NCBI RefSeq assembly: GCF_001545075.1
Contig: NZ_FCOB02000037.1
Span: 1 to 64,000, forward strand
Origin: Caballeronia ptereochthonis
GTDB lineage: Bacteria > Pseudomonadota > Gammaproteobacteria > Burkholderiales > Burkholderiaceae
Reading direction: 5' to 3'
DNA: 64,000 nucleotides
Made by a program: the position numbers and the translations under genes. Shown here one piece after another: positions 19,420 through 27,435 of the stretch. Below the pieces are notes generated by a model. The model had not been told where the DNA came from. It ran no database searches and was given only the letters and a program-made list of their open reading frames with translations. The first letter of the stretch is position 1. Every line of letters begins with the position of its first letter.

Positions 19420-19451
19420 AAGCGGGACGCACGGCAAGGTGCATCCCGCTT
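19420..19451 (-). terminator. Hairpin downstream of the csbD-like gene
   Basis: The stem AAGCGGGA / TCCCGCTT (19420-19427, 19444-19451) continues inward as GCAC/GTGC with one mismatch. On the minus strand it is followed by TTTTCATT, so it can end the csbD transcript; on the plus strand it lies behind the XRE-cupin gene without a T run. Confidence 0.5.
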
Positions 19452-19498
19452 GAAGCGGCGCCGCATGGCAGCGCCGTCGATGAGCGCGATATGCCCGC

Positions 19499-19687
19499 TT
19501 ACGGGTTCTTCTTTGCGCTGTCCTTCACTGCTTCGCGCGCATCGCCCACGCCCTTTTGCACGTTGCCTGCGGCCTGCTGCACATCACCCTTGGCTTCCTG
19601 AACCTTGTCGCCCGTCATCTTGCCGACGCCTTCATTGATCTTGCCTTTGACCTGCTTGCCGACGCCTTCGACCTGATCCTTGTTCAT
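19499..19687 (-). CDS. CsbD-family small stress protein
   Basis: A 62-residue hydrophilic protein (MNKDQVEGVGKQVKGKINEG at the start) rich in Lys, Gly, Val and Asp, with the repeated K(G/E)xx pattern of the CsbD/YjbJ family. These proteins are general-stress induced and of unknown mechanism. The start at 19687 is the family start; the longer open frame upstream is not family-like. Confidence 0.88.
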   Translation of the reverse strand: MNKDQVEGVGKQVKGKINEGVGKMTGDKVQEAKGDVQQAAGNVQKGVGDAREAVKDSAKKNP

Positions 19688-19904
19688 CTCCGTTCTCCCG
19701 TGCTTTGCAGCGTTGTTGGCTGCGCGTTGCGCTTGAACTGAGCCATTCAAGCATCTGCGCATTCCGCCCAGGACCATTCCCAAGCATGGTTCCACGATGC
19801 GCTTCGTTGGTCAGCACGCATAGCGGCGTATGTCTGAAAGCTACGTAGGCGGAATCGCACATACACCCGCGACAACTAGCGAGACGCTATTTTCATTGCA
19901 ACAA

Positions 19905-19926
19905 GTACTGTATGTTTGTACAGTAC
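19905..19926. promoter_or_regulatory. LexA (SOS) box
   Basis: A perfect 8-bp inverted repeat GTACTGTA / TACAGTAC with a 6-base spacer contains CTGT-N8-ACAG, the LexA consensus of Gamma- and Betaproteobacteria. It lies 28 bp before the ATG of the next gene, where it would cover the promoter. Confidence 0.75.
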
Positions 19927-19954
19927 AATAAGACCAGTTGGGAAGGGGTGAATC

Positions 19955-20311
19955 ATGGAGTCGAGCGGCGAAAATTTAAGCAGGAAGCAGTTTGCCCGCG
20001 CAGTGCGTGACCTCGAGCGCATCACGCGCCAGATAGCAGGGCGTTACATCGACAAAGGCGTGCCGCTGACGTGGCGTCTGCTGCACGCGATCGAAGCCGA
20101 AGCAGTGGCCGACTTGGGTTTTGCCGGGCGGCACGAAGCCGCGCTGCGCGAGATGTTCGCGCGTCCCGACGACTTTCATTTTCCCGAAACCGATGATGTA
20201 GTCGACGTCGCTTCGTCCAACGCCTTGCCCGCCGTTTTCGCCTTCGTCGTGGACGCCTACGAGCGCGCTGCACGACACGGCCGGCCGCAACTCGCCATCG
20301 CCGCGCACTGA
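19955..20311 (+). CDS. Hypothetical protein behind a LexA box
   Basis: A 118-residue, predicted soluble protein that I do not recognise. It begins MESSGENLSRKQFARAV; the N-terminal half is helical and basic (RAVRDLERITRQIAGRYIDKG), followed by an acidic segment (FPETDDVVDV) and a hydrophobic helix (ALPAVFAFVVDAYERAARH). The SD is GGAAGGGG about 8 bases before the ATG. The consensus LexA box just upstream predicts induction by DNA damage. It may belong to a Burkholderia-restricted DUF family. Confidence 0.75.
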   Translation: MESSGENLSRKQFARAVRDLERITRQIAGRYIDKGVPLTWRLLHAIEAEAVADLGFAGRHEAALREMFARPDDFHFPETDDVVDVASSNALPAVFAFVVDAYERAARHGRPQLAIAAH

Positions 20312-20323
20312 CGCCACCCGCCC

Positions 20324-20347
20324 GGCACGCGGCGCGTTCCGCGTGCC
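20324..20347. terminator. Hairpin between convergent genes
   Basis: A 9-bp perfect stem GGCACGCGG / CCGCGTGCC with a 6-base loop stands between the SOS-box gene and the convergent DUF2252 gene. There is no T run on either side, so termination strength is uncertain. Confidence 0.4.
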
Positions 20348-20377
20348 TCACCTCATCCCACCTCGCATCGAATGCCT

Positions 20378-21802
20378 TCAGAGCGCGAAGTCCGCTGCCA
20401 TATCCGCGTCGGTGCGTGCTTCGAGCCTGCCGTCCCGGCATGCGGCGCGAAACTGCTCGTAGTCATTTTCCACCTGATCCGCATAGCCACGTCCGTAGCG
20501 CGCGAGCACCTCGGCCATGCGATCGCTGTTGCCGAGATAGCCTGAGATCTCCGGCGCGCAGCCGCCGGCTTTCGCATGCGCGCGGGCGAGCGCCCAGCCG
20601 CAGAGCGCGGCGTATTCACGAAACGCATGCGTATCGTAGGTTTCAAGCTCGGCGGAAATCTTCATGTCGCGCAGCTGGCGAATATAGAGCGAGCGCCCGA
20701 GTGGGCCGGTCACCCAGCCGAGAAAGGGATCGGTGGCCGCTTGCATCAGGCGTTGTCCGTGAACGACGCGCTGGCCCTCGTGCTCCGGCTGATTCGCGGC
20801 TTTCGAAGACTTCGCGTATCTCGCGACGACCGATGTCGACGCCTCCTTCATCTGCAGGAAAAGCGGCTTGTCGTGATGATCCGTGAGCAAGAGAATCAGG
20901 CAGCGCGTTCCGACGCTGCCCACGCCGACGACTTTGAACCCGACATCCTGCAGCGTGAATTGCGAAAGCAGCCGTGCGCGCTCCGGCGTCAGCGTCGCGA
21001 CATAGTTGCGCATGATCGCCGCAAAGATTTCCTCGCGGCTGCCTTTCAGCGTCATCCAGCCATCGTCCTTATCGATCAGCGTGCTTTGGCCGCGAATGTG
21101 GAACACCGCGGGAGGTGCATCGCGGATGCGCCAGGCATTGCCCGTTCGATCCGCGAGCTTCGGCAACATCGTCTCGTGCGTACGACGCGACGCGCGCTCG
21201 ATGCCGCGCTTGATGCGCCGCCGCGCGTCGTCGGTCTGCACCGCGTCGTACATGCGCTCGAACGTGATGCGCTCGTACCAGAGGTCGAGCACGCTCATTT
21301 CGGCGTATTCGCGCATATGCGACTGGTAGCTGCGCGCGGCGAGAAACGCGAACTCGTCGGCGGCGAGATCGCCGTGCCCGAGATGCCGCCCGGCGATCGT
21401 GAAACTCGCGACCAATCGCTTCAAATCCCATTCCCAAGGTCCGGGCGCGGTTTCGTCGAAATCGTTGAGATCGAAGATGAGCGCGCGTTCCGGCGTCGCG
21501 AAGCCGCCGAAGTTGGACAGGTGGCAATCGCCGCAAATCTGGATCGAGATGCCGCTGTCGGGCGTAGCCGCCAGATCATGCGCCTGAAGGATTGCGCTGC
21601 CGCGGTAGAACGTGAACGGCGAGGCCAGCATGCGGCCGTAGCGCAGTGGAATCAACGCGCCGACACGGCCCGCGCTGCTTTCCTGCAAGAGCTCGATGGG
21701 ATCGCGGGCGACATCGCCGATCGCTTCGTGCGCCCCACGCGGGGTGCGCTCACGCGCTGCGCGCCCGTTCGCGCGGCGTTCCTGCCAGGTCTCCTGGGCC
21801 AT
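20378..21802 (-). CDS. DUF2252 family protein (kinase-like fold)
   Basis: A 474-residue DUF2252 protein. The motif ICGDCHLSNFGGF resembles the catalytic loop of aminoglycoside phosphotransferase-like kinases, and FDLNDFDET supplies metal-binding acidic residues. It also contains ERARLLSQFTLQDVGFKVVG and a Gly-rich VGVGSVGTRC segment. Its biochemical role is unknown. It is a single gene ahead of the divergent integrase-like gene. Confidence 0.85.
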   Translation of the reverse strand: MAQETWQERRANGRAARERTPRGAHEAIGDVARDPIELLQESSAGRVGALIPLRYGRMLASPFTFYRGSAILQAHDLAATPDSGISIQICGDCHLSNFGGFATPERALIFDLNDFDETAPGPWEWDLKRLVASFTIAGRHLGHGDLAADEFAFLAARSYQSHMREYAEMSVLDLWYERITFERMYDAVQTDDARRRIKRGIERASRRTHETMLPKLADRTGNAWRIRDAPPAVFHIRGQSTLIDKDDGWMTLKGSREEIFAAIMRNYVATLTPERARLLSQFTLQDVGFKVVGVGSVGTRCLILLLTDHHDKPLFLQMKEASTSVVARYAKSSKAANQPEHEGQRVVHGQRLMQAATDPFLGWVTGPLGRSLYIRQLRDMKISAELETYDTHAFREYAALCGWALARAHAKAGGCAPEISGYLGNSDRMAEVLARYGRGYADQVENDYEQFRAACRDGRLEARTDADMAADFAL

Positions 21803-21987
21803 GGTTGAACTCCTTTGCTCTTGTACTTGTGCGTGGAAAGAAGCCGTGTAGACGACAGTAGACGAGGAATCGCCTCCGCCGCAAGACAGTTATCGACACT
21901 TCCGCAAACACGTGCCCTTGACGTCAAGCCCCTGAAGCCCGACCCTGTGCGCAGTGCACTACAGCGCGCCACGCGCTTTCCGACACC

Positions 21988-22980
21988 ATGCCGAACACTT
22001 CCGATCTCTTCGATCAACAGCGCGCCGACTGGCAGGCGGATCCGCATGCCGCATTCGACGCATGGCTTGCGCAGCAGTCGTTCAGAGCATCATCGGCCGA
22101 TGTTTATCGCGCGCAGTGGGGCAATTTTCTGGAATGGCTCGCGGCGAAGCGCGCGACGCTGCACACGGTGCAGCGTCCCGTCATCGAGCAATTCGTCGCG
22201 CAGCTGGACATACGCCGTCCGCAGCGCATGCGTTACCTGCGGCTCATCGAGCGTGTGCTGGATCATCTGCGCGAAGTCGAGTCGGCGGCGACGAACCCGG
22301 CCCGGTTCATCGCCCAGGACGGCAACGCCGCCTGGCGCAAGGCGCGCGACAACGAGCCAACCGGCTTTCTCACGCACGATGAGCGCGCGCTGCTCATCGC
22401 GCATCTGTTTTCACCGCTGGGTGAGTTGCCCGCCGGACAGCGCTGGCGCGAGCGGCGCGATCGGGCGCTCGTCGCCGCATTTCTTGGCGGCGGCGTGAAA
22501 ACGGGCGAAGCGGCGCAACTGAGCGTCAATTGCTACGCGGCCGGTGCACCTTATATCACCGTCGATGCCTCGAATCCCTTGCTGATCCGGCAAGCGCGGC
22601 TCGCGCCTTTCGCCGTCGAGCTGCTCGACGACTGGATCGGCGAACGCAAGACCGCCGGGCTGGCGGGCGACTTGCTGTTTCCCGCCGCGCCGTCCGGCCG
22701 CCCGATGCACAAGGCCACGATGCTGCGCGCGATCGACGCGGTGGTGGCCGCATCCGGCATCGCCGCGTCGCGCGTCGCACGGGCGAGTCCGCAGACGCTG
22801 CGCAACACCTACGCGGCGGAGTTGTTCGAGGACGGCACGGACCCGGATCGCGTCGGCCAGTGGCTAGGATTTCAGCAGACGATCTCCGTTAATCGGCTGC
22901 ATCGCGCGTGGCGGGAATGGATGGGTGAGCAAATACGGGAGCGCGATATCGCCTTCGCCCGCGCGAGCGCGGCTCGATAG
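21988..22980 (+). CDS. Tyrosine-recombinase-fold protein lacking most catalytic residues
   Basis: A 330-residue protein with the two-domain plan of XerC/D-like recombinases: an N-terminal core-binding domain (about 20-110) and a C-terminal domain (about 125-315). The catalytic set is largely gone: the first Arg is K171 in VKTGEAAQL, the His of HxxR is Q269, only R272 (TLRNTYAAELF) remains, the second His is F295 (WLGFQQ), and no Tyr occurs at the nucleophile position (ISVNRLHRAW). It probably binds DNA without recombining it. It lies beside the replication genes of this replicon. Confidence 0.75.
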   Translation: MPNTSDLFDQQRADWQADPHAAFDAWLAQQSFRASSADVYRAQWGNFLEWLAAKRATLHTVQRPVIEQFVAQLDIRRPQRMRYLRLIERVLDHLREVESAATNPARFIAQDGNAAWRKARDNEPTGFLTHDERALLIAHLFSPLGELPAGQRWRERRDRALVAAFLGGGVKTGEAAQLSVNCYAAGAPYITVDASNPLLIRQARLAPFAVELLDDWIGERKTAGLAGDLLFPAAPSGRPMHKATMLRAIDAVVAASGIAASRVARASPQTLRNTYAAELFEDGTDPDRVGQWLGFQQTISVNRLHRAWREWMGEQIRERDIAFARASAAR

Positions 22981-23003
22981 GCGCACGCGCAAGGACCAAT
23001 CGC

Positions 23004-23021
23004 TGATCCCGAAAACTCTCA
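23004..23021 (-). repeat. Isolated iteron in reverse orientation
   Basis: Read on the minus strand this is GGTGAGAGTTTTCGGGAT, identical over 17 bases to the iteron at 25420, but inverted and about 1.6 kb from the array, between the integrase-like gene and kfrA. Confidence 0.7.
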
Positions 23022-23051
23022 CCTTTGATGCCAGCTGCCGCGTCGACGCCG

Positions 23052-24251
23052 TTAGGACGTCCTCACGCGGGCTGATCGAAGAAAACTCTCGACGGCCGAA
23101 AGCTTCGACGACACTGTCGCCGACGTCCGCTCACAGTTCGGACAAGACAGTTCGTACTCGTCCTCGTGCCTCTGCATTTCGGGTTCGCCGATTTCGCACG
23201 CGGGACAGACAGCCGGCGCGACGACGTGTGCATCGATCTGCGTGCCAATTCCGGCGATTTCGGCGGCAGTGAGGCGTCCTTCGACCGCCAGAGACGCAAT
23301 CAGTGCACCGATTTCGGCGCTGGCGCCCGACTGGACGCGCTGCGCATCGCGTTCGCGAACGAGCGCATCGATCTCGTCGGACTGCGCGCGCACTTGCGAT
23401 TCGAGCCGGTCGGCGCGATTCCGTGCTGCGCTAAGTTGTTGAATGAAATCGAATTCTTTCTGACTCGCCTCTCGCACGCCGGCCTGATACGTCGCGGCCA
23501 TGCCGCGCAGGGAATCGAGCTCGACGAGCATTGGCCGCACGCGCCGCTCGGCTTCCTTGACGGCGTCCTTTATCTGCTGGGCGTAGTGCTCGGTGTTATG
23601 GCGCAGTTCGTTCTGCAGCTCATCGACACGGTCGCGAAGACGCGCCGCAGCCGATTGTTCTTGCTGCAGGCGCTCGGAAAGCGCTTCATTTTCCTTTTCC
23701 CAGCGGACGATGACTTCGCGCAAGCCCGTTTGTGCATCCGATCGCTGGCAGCGAAGCACTTTCAGTTCGGCTTCCAGCGCCGCGATCTGGGCCGCGCTCG
23801 CTTCGACGCGCGCCTCCGCGCGCTGATGGGCCTGCTCGATCGCCTCCCGCCGGATATTGGCATCGCGAACTTCTGCCTGCGCGGTTTGAACGGCGGCGGC
23901 GAGGTGTGCCTTCTCCTCGTCGAGCGCGGCGCGGGCATGCTGCCGTGCTTCATCGTAAAGCGCGGCCAGCAGCTCGCCGGCCCGTTCGTGCAACGACTCC
24001 GGGATCGCGCCGGAATCGACGCGGACACGCAAAGCCGAGCGCAGACCAGCCCAGAATGCTTCGATATCTTTGGGAATGTCGCTCGCGCTACCGGTTTGCG
24101 TGAGTTCCCGGACGGTCGTCACTGAGGGCCGGATGCCGAGATCGAAGAAAAGACGCTTGCAGGCATGCTGAGACAGATCCTGTCGACGCGCTCCGGTCGC
24201 GCGCATGGCTTCGATTTCCTGCCGCAAGGTGTCGCGGATTTGCTGGTCCAT
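23052..24251 (-). CDS. KfrA-like DNA-binding coiled-coil protein with C-terminal zinc-ribbon
   Basis: A 399-residue protein. Residues about 5-115 are a KfrA-type N-terminal DNA-binding domain (TGARRQDLSQHACKRLFFDLG, SVTTVRELT). Residues about 115-310 form a long Ala/Glu/Arg-rich coiled coil. The C-terminus has two cysteine pairs, CPAC (349-352) and CPNC (370-373), as in a zinc ribbon, which classical KfrA lacks. KfrA proteins help plasmid maintenance and repress themselves. The gene is transcribed away from the iteron array. Confidence 0.78.
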   Translation of the reverse strand: MDQQIRDTLRQEIEAMRATGARRQDLSQHACKRLFFDLGIRPSVTTVRELTQTGSASDIPKDIEAFWAGLRSALRVRVDSGAIPESLHERAGELLAALYDEARQHARAALDEEKAHLAAAVQTAQAEVRDANIRREAIEQAHQRAEARVEASAAQIAALEAELKVLRCQRSDAQTGLREVIVRWEKENEALSERLQQEQSAAARLRDRVDELQNELRHNTEHYAQQIKDAVKEAERRVRPMLVELDSLRGMAATYQAGVREASQKEFDFIQQLSAARNRADRLESQVRAQSDEIDALVRERDAQRVQSGASAEIGALIASLAVEGRLTAAEIAGIGTQIDAHVVAPAVCPACEIGEPEMQRHEDEYELSCPNCERTSATVSSKLSAVESFLRSARVRTS

Positions 24252-24614
24252 GGTAAAGATAGGAAGTTCGAGGTATCAATCATAACGTTTTACGTCTCGT
24301 ACGTTACAACTTTCGATCTTCCGTGCGATTTTCGTTTTCTTGCCTGTCAGGAACTCCATTTTGCACGTTTTGACTTACGTCGCGTGTGGGCTTTCGTGAA
24401 ACATCGTGAGGTAACCAGGCTAACTATATGATTTGGTGAATGTTTGAGTCAACTTTCAACTGAGGGAGGCTGTTTCACGGGTTATCGGCCTTATTACGCT
24501 TCACTGTGCATACTCGGTGCTTCTTGAGAGTATTAGAAGTAAACACCATTGAACCTTGTTAAAACAGTTAACGCCCGCGCAGAGCCTTGTGACATAAGGC
24601 TTTGGGGGCTATTG
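24252..24614. other. AT-richer segment beside the iteron array (possible unwinding region)
   Basis: No gene is seen here. By eye the G+C content is clearly below that of the rest of the window, with many T runs. A near DnaA box on the minus strand (GTATGCACA, complement of 24505-24513) differs from TTATNCACA at one defined base. The position between kfrA and the iterons fits a DNA unwinding element, but this is inference. Confidence 0.45.
24283..24306. promoter_or_regulatory. Inverted repeat before kfrA, candidate autoregulatory site
   Basis: TAACGT-N12-ACGTTA lies 32 bp upstream of the kfrA start, with further ACGT units inside. KfrA proteins usually repress their own promoter at such repeats. 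Confidence 0.45.
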
Positions 24615-25858
24615 GGTGAGACTGTTCGGGACATATGGTGAAGTTCTTCGGGATAGAGCGGTGATGGGCTTCAGGGCTCTCCGTGAGGAGAAGCGGGAGT
24701 GATCGTGAGCGGGTTCAGGATGCGCGATCGCGGGCATGGTGAGCAATTTCGGGAGTTCCCTCCGCTGGGCCCATTGATGCGCTTGGGGCTGCTTCAGTCG
24801 CCTTATCGAAGAAAGGTGAGAGTATTCGGGACATGCGAAAAGACCAGAATATGCAGTCTGTTTGGGTAGTTTTTACCGAATGGTGAGATTTTTCAGGGCA
24901 AATGGCGGTTCGAAGGTGAGATTGTTCGGGTGAGACGGCGCTTTTGCGGCACTTCCCACGGATTTTTGCTCGAAAGGTGAGGAGTTTCGGGAGCGAGCAA
25001 GGGGACGCTGCATCTTGCGCTCGACGGCCAATTAGCCCAAAGCCGCTTTTTGCACCGCTTCCATGGCTCGAGGTGAGTTTTTTCGGGAGCGAAGCGTCAG
25101 CCTGCGCGGCCTCCGGGCCGCGTCGCCCTGTCTACCTAAAGGTGAGACGCTACAGGATTCGACAACCGCGCTTGGTACGTCTGCGGTTGAGGGCGAATCC
25201 TGTGCGATAAAAAAATCTATTAAAAACATATGTTTGGGCTGGTTATGACGTATCCGTTGCCGACTATGGTGAGGGCTTTCGGGATGTCTTGGCGCGCGGG
25301 GCACTATACGTCAACCTGCGATAGGTGAGTATCTACGGGACTCAGCCTGCTCGGATCAACGCGAGGAAAGCGAGATAAGTGCCTGGATGAGCTTGATTTT
25401 TTCAATCGCTTCATCCCAAGGTGAGAGTTTTCGGGACTTTCCGCAGAGACTTGCGCAAGCCGTACCGGGCTGCCAAAAATGGCAAAGGTGAGGCTTTGCG
25501 GGATCCATTTCGTCGCAAGGCGCATCGGTAAAGGGACGAAACCGATGTTTCCAACTCCGCGCGCCGAAGCAAGGTGAGCGTTTTCGGGACTCGTTTGAAG
25601 CCATCAATATGAGTGAGGCGACGTGCTGCCACATTTGCACCATGAGAGCCCGGATCGCCCGGACAAAGTGGACGGCGGCGGCGCTGTCTCTCACGTACCA
25701 CACGTCGTAACTGCACGAAAAAAATTCGAGGTGAGTTTTTTCGGGAGCTCTTTTCGATCATCCGGCCTACCCCGAAAAAGCGGCGCAATTCGTTTACCCG
25801 CGTGGGCGCTACGTATATGCGATAACCGCGACGGGTGAGTGGTGAGCATTTACGGGAG
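24615..25858 (+). repeat. oriV: Iteron array of the replication origin
   Basis: About 16 direct repeats of consensus GGTGAGNNTTTTCGGGAN, all on the plus strand, begin at 24615, 24637 (GGTGAA variant), 24738, 24815, 24882, 24915, 24976, 25072, 25141, 25268, 25324, 25420, 25487, 25573, 25730 and 25841. Weaker copies start near 24660 and 24704. Spacing is irregular (22 to 157 bp). Such repeats upstream of a Rep_3 initiator gene are the binding sites that open the origin. The 1.2-kb stretch has no convincing gene. Confidence 0.88.
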
Positions 25859-25891
25859 CGCACCGCAGTGAGCCGGAGGGACACGTCTTCA

Positions 25892-25940
25892 TTCACCCCA
25901 ATATGGTGAAGCGGTCCCTATAGACGCGGTTCACCCCAAT
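25892..25940. promoter_or_regulatory. Candidate RepA autorepression site
   Basis: The inverted repeat TTCACC-N7-GGTGAA (25892-25910) uses the same half-sequence as the iterons (GGTGA), and TTCACCCCAAT recurs at 25930-25940. Iteron replicons commonly place inverted iteron halves at the rep promoter for binding by Rep dimers. Confidence 0.55.
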
Positions 25941-25977
25941 CGGTATCCTTCCTCGCAATATTGAACCCGTCCATCGC

Positions 25978-27339
25978 ATGGCAACCAAGCGCGCAAAGAA
26001 AACCGACGTAGTCAGCCCGAGTTCGGCGGAATTGCGCAAGGCGGTCGAAGCCATTGCGATCCAGCCGAAGAGCGGCAAGATCACGCTGCTCACTCGCAAG
26101 CTGTTCAACGTACTACTTGCCGTCGCGCAACAGGCTGACGACTCCGGTGACACCTATCGCGCGCTGCTCTCCGACATCGTCGCGAATTCGGCATTCGATT
26201 CGAACGATACCGCACTGGTCAAGGAACACTTGCGTCGCATGGTGTCGGTGCAGGTGGAGTGGAGTACCGGCACGTCGAGCCAGAAACCCGGACGCAAATG
26301 GGGCATTTCGACGCTCATTGCCGATGCCGAAATTCTCGAAGACCCGACCACGCGTCGCGTCTGGGTCGAGTTCTCGTTTGCGCCAAAAATCAAGAAAAAG
26401 CTGCTCGATCCCGTGCAATATGCGCGTCTGAGTCTGCAGTTCCAGAGCCAGTTGCGTAGCAGCGCGGGTCTCGCGCTCTACGAAATCTGTGTGCGCTATC
26501 TGACCAATCCCAGCCACCTGACGATGCGCGAAACCTGGGAATGGTGGCGTCCGATTCTTTCCGGCACGCCGGACACGGAAGCCGGCGACGAGGCCAAGCG
26601 CGAGTACAAGTATTTCAAGCGAGATTATCTGCGCCCGGCAATCGCCGAGGTCAACGCGGTAACGAATATCTTTGTCGAATTGGTGGAGCATCGCGAGGGG
26701 CGTCGCGTCGCGGAAATCCAGTTTCGCGTGACGGAGCGCAAGCAGCCGATGCTCGCGCTCGATGAGCATCCGAACGTCTTCGATAGCACGCTTGTGGATC
26801 GGATGGTGAAGATCGGCATTCCGCTCAAGGACGCTCAGACGCTTTACGCCGACAGCGAGGAGAACCGCATCCGCGCCGCTTTGCAGATGACGGAGCAGCG
26901 CATGCGCAGCACGACGTTGCCGCCGGTTCGCAGCGCCGCGGCGCTGTTCAAGGACGCGCTCAAGAAGGGCTATGCGCCGCCGGTCGATGCCCTGCCTCCC
27001 GCAACGAGCATGGCGGCTCCGCGCGCGACAGTGGCCGTTTCCGGCGCCGACGATCTCAAGGCACGTCTGTTGAGCGAGTTCTCGGCGCATCGCCGCAAGG
27101 AAGCGCGCGTGCTCTACGACGAGCAAGGTGAGGAAGAACGGGAGCTCGCGCGTCAGTCGTTCGAGGAAGACGTGCTGCCGGGTCTCGGCACGCATATGCG
27201 AGACGATTGGCGCAAGCGAGGCCTGGACTCGAAGCTGGCCGAGACGTCGTTTTTCGACTGGCTCGCCCGAAAGACGTGGGGCGAGCCTACGGATGGCGAC
27301 CTGCTGGCATTCACATTGAGTCAATCGCGCGTGGGTTGA
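25978..27339 (+). CDS. repA: Replication initiation protein, Rep_3 family
   Basis: A 453-residue initiator. After a basic N-terminus (MATKRAKKTD) two winged-helix modules follow (about 15-250), ending with the DNA-binding segment EYKYFKRDYLRPAIAEVN. The C-terminal 200 residues are charged and carry FFDWLARKTWG near the end; they are longer than in small-plasmid Rep_3 proteins, as usual for Burkholderia secondary chromosomes. It lies directly behind the iterons and is convergent with parB. Confidence 0.88.
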   Translation: MATKRAKKTDVVSPSSAELRKAVEAIAIQPKSGKITLLTRKLFNVLLAVAQQADDSGDTYRALLSDIVANSAFDSNDTALVKEHLRRMVSVQVEWSTGTSSQKPGRKWGISTLIADAEILEDPTTRRVWVEFSFAPKIKKKLLDPVQYARLSLQFQSQLRSSAGLALYEICVRYLTNPSHLTMRETWEWWRPILSGTPDTEAGDEAKREYKYFKRDYLRPAIAEVNAVTNIFVELVEHREGRRVAEIQFRVTERKQPMLALDEHPNVFDSTLVDRMVKIGIPLKDAQTLYADSEENRIRAALQMTEQRMRSTTLPPVRSAAALFKDALKKGYAPPVDALPPATSMAAPRATVAVSGADDLKARLLSEFSAHRRKEARVLYDEQGEEERELARQSFEEDVLPGLGTHMRDDWRKRGLDSKLAETSFFDWLARKTWGEPTDGDLLAFTLSQSRVG

Positions 27340-27368
27340 GGCTCGCTACCGCGATCCACCGCAACATT

Positions 27369-27390
27369 GCTTTGCTTCCCGGGAAAGCAA
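27369..27390 (+). terminator. Hairpin after repA
   Basis: An inverted repeat with arms TTTGCTTCCC and GGGAAAGCAAA (one bulged base) stands 30 bp after the repA stop. It could end repA transcription together with the hairpin next to it. Confidence 0.4.
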
Positions 27391-27419
27391 AAAGGCCGCC
27401 GGAGAACGATCCGGCGGCC
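27389..27419 (-). terminator. Rho-independent terminator of parA-parB
   Basis: A 10-bp perfect stem GGCCGCCGGA / TCCGGCGGCC (27394-27403, 27410-27419) with a 6-base loop. Read on the minus strand it is followed by TTTTTGC, so it terminates the parAB transcript 17 bases after the parB stop. Confidence 0.8.
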
Positions 27420-27435
27420 GTGTACAGCCTTACTC

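Noticed and set aside
21988-22980. Active integrase of a genomic island with att sites
   Set aside because: Catalytic residues are missing, no tRNA or flanking direct repeats were seen, and the neighbours are replication genes.
24615-25858. CRISPR array
   Set aside because: Repeats are 18 bp, degenerate in the middle, irregularly spaced and without cas genes; they are iterons.
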